This document shows positions 4,646 to 5,369 of a stretch of 5,369 nucleotides of DNA, one piece after another (positions within the stretch are counted from its first letter, which is position 1; every line of letters begins with the position of its first letter). The notes below the pieces were generated by a model. That model was not told where the DNA came from, searched no databases, and was given only the letters and a program-made list of their open reading frames with translations. The position numbers and the translations under genes were made by a program. This DNA comes from Candidatus Woesearchaeota archaeon (lineage in GTDB: Archaea > Nanobdellota > Nanobdellia > Woesearchaeales > WJKV01): the NCBI GenBank assembly GCA_019323355.1, contig JAHWHI010000092.1:1-5369 (forward strand), given 5' to 3'.

Positions 4646-4978
4646 ATGTTAATCAAACTAAGATACAGGGAATGGCTGGACGAGGACAGATGCGCTCCAA
4701 GCGGGCCTCTGCATTATCGTATAGTCCAGATTCCTGAAGGCACAGACGCAAAGACATTATGCGCTAGGTTCGATGATACTGTCCATCTAAAGGAGTTTGT
4801 GATAGATCCTGTTGGAGAGCAAGACCAAATAAGTGATGGCTACTGTGTTAAAGGAGAAGTAGACAAGCTAGAGCACAGGAAAACTTATGCAGTGTTTGCC
4901 AACATGAGAAGCTTCAACAAACAATTCTTGGAAAGATTCAGAAAAATAAAAGACGGCGATGAGATAATAAAATCATAA
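4646..4978 (+). CDS. Hypothetical protein, 110 aa
   Basis: I do not recognise this protein. It is soluble and charged, with no signal peptide or membrane segment. The pattern suggests a small alpha/beta domain: an initial strand LIKLRYREW, a second near LHYRIVQIPEG (22-32), a strand HLKEFVIDP (47-55), and a helical lysine/arginine-rich C-terminus FNKQFLERFRKIKDGDEI. The three cysteines (16, 39, 67) show no metal-site spacing. Reasons to accept it as real: an open frame filling the space between the methyltransferase and GNAT genes, a TATA box at the usual 30-nt distance, and no better frame on either strand. It is the last of four consecutive plus-strand genes and its stop overlaps the convergent GNAT gene by 6 nt. 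Confidence 0.68.
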   Translation: MLIKLRYREWLDEDRCAPSGPLHYRIVQIPEGTDAKTLCARFDDTVHLKEFVIDPVGEQDQISDGYCVKGEVDKLEHRKTYAVFANMRSFNKQFLERFRKIKDGDEIIKS

Positions 4979-5369
4979 TTTCTTGAACAACATAGTCGAC
5001 TGCGGTTTAAGTCCGATTTTCTCCCATGCTTTCAGTGCGGTCTTGTTTGTATTGTACACTCGGCCTTGCACATACTTGATTCCTTTGTCCTTCAAGAACT
5101 TGAAGCCAAATTTTGCCAAAGCCTTTGCAACTCCTTTACCCCTGTATTTCTTCAATGTCGCTGCAGCATTAAGATAACCATACTTCTTCACTTTGAAGCA
5201 TTTGTCATTCTTCTTTATCAACAATTCAATGAAGCCGATAATCTCGCCATCTTTGTCAGCCACAAAAGTAAGACTCTTCTTGCTCTTGATCTCTTTTTTT
5301 GCGCTCTCTATCTCTTTCTTCAAAGTGATCTGCCTGTTCATCTTTATTAGAGGATGCGCATTCCTGTGC
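4973..5369 (-). CDS. GNAT N-acetyltransferase, N-terminus probably outside the window
   Basis: This is a GCN5-related acetyltransferase, which transfers an acetyl group from acetyl-CoA to an amine; the acceptor is unknown. Counted from the ATG at 5341, the protein shows FVADKDGEIIGFIEL (26-40; strands 2-3), then YLNAAATLKKYRGKGVAKAL (56-75), where RGKGVA is the acetyl-CoA pyrophosphate-binding loop, and the late block YNTNKTALKAWEKIGLKP (96-113), typical of the family. From that ATG it would be 122 aa and would lack the first strand and helix of the fold. The frame stays open to the window edge, the upstream codons read H-R-N-A-H-P-L-I-K, and no TATA box sits 30 nt upstream of 5341. I therefore take the true start to lie beyond 5369, with 5341 as the fallback. 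It is lysine-rich and cytosolic. Its TGA stop overlaps the convergent gene's TAA in the shared string TCATAA. Confidence 0.82.
   Translation of the reverse strand, partial: HRNAHPLIKMNRQITLKKEIESAKKEIKSKKSLTFVADKDGEIIGFIELLIKKNDKCFKVKKYGYLNAAATLKKYRGKGVAKALAKFGFKFLKDKGIKYVQGRVYNTNKTALKAWEKIGLKPQSTMLFKKL

Noticed and set aside
1..5369. CRISPR array, tRNA/rRNA genes, insertion sequence or long repeats
   Set aside because: No spaced repeats, cloverleaf-like segments, transposase motifs or terminal inverted repeats were found on reading both strands. The short AT-rich similarities are TATA boxes.

Overview
The window looks like chromosomal DNA of a small-genome archaeon, most plausibly a DPANN-type lineage (Woesearchaeota/Pacearchaeota-like). 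No rRNA or other marker is present, so this placement is an inference. It rests on AT-rich archaeal TATA boxes in front of nearly every gene. Seven genes begin about 27-33 nt downstream of the first T of a TATA box and have no convincing Shine-Dalgarno sequence, which is the signature of leaderless transcripts. Genes are short, tightly packed and often on alternating strands. The lipoprotein is of a Cys/Trp-rich type that I associate with such genomes.

Layout: (1) 1-1827, minus strand: a carbamoyltransferase of the ornithine carbamoyltransferase (OTC) type, cut at its C-terminus by the window edge. It is preceded by a two-domain protein joining a family-4-like uracil-DNA glycosylase fold to a nucleoside 2-deoxyribosyltransferase-like domain. 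(2) 1928-2464, plus strand: a secreted, Cys-rich lipoprotein, divergent from the fusion gene across a 100-nt promoter region. It is the one gene with a leader and a clear Shine-Dalgarno sequence. (3) 2451-2903, minus strand: an unrecognised 150-aa protein whose 3' end overlaps the lipoprotein gene by 14 nt. (4) 3005-4978, plus strand: four consecutive genes, each with its own TATA box. They encode an acyl-carrier-protein-like protein with a DSL serine, a putative papain-fold (NlpC/P60-like) cysteine hydrolase, a class I SAM methyltransferase and an unrecognised 110-aa protein. (5) 4973-5369, minus strand: a GNAT N-acetyltransferase, convergent with and overlapping the preceding gene by 6 nt, probably cut at its N-terminus by the window edge.

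There is no classical operon. Adjacent same-strand genes are separated by only about 23-39 nt, yet each has a TATA element, and in three cases that element overlaps the stop codon of the gene before it. Functional coupling is therefore uncertain. The most interesting candidates are the glycosylase/deoxyribosyltransferase fusion, whose two domains both belong to N-glycosidic-bond enzyme families, and the ACP-like / thiol hydrolase-like / methyltransferase trio, which is unexpected because archaea generally lack ACP-dependent fatty acid synthesis. No tRNA, rRNA, CRISPR array, insertion sequence or long repeat was seen, and no stretch over 300 nt lacks a gene.
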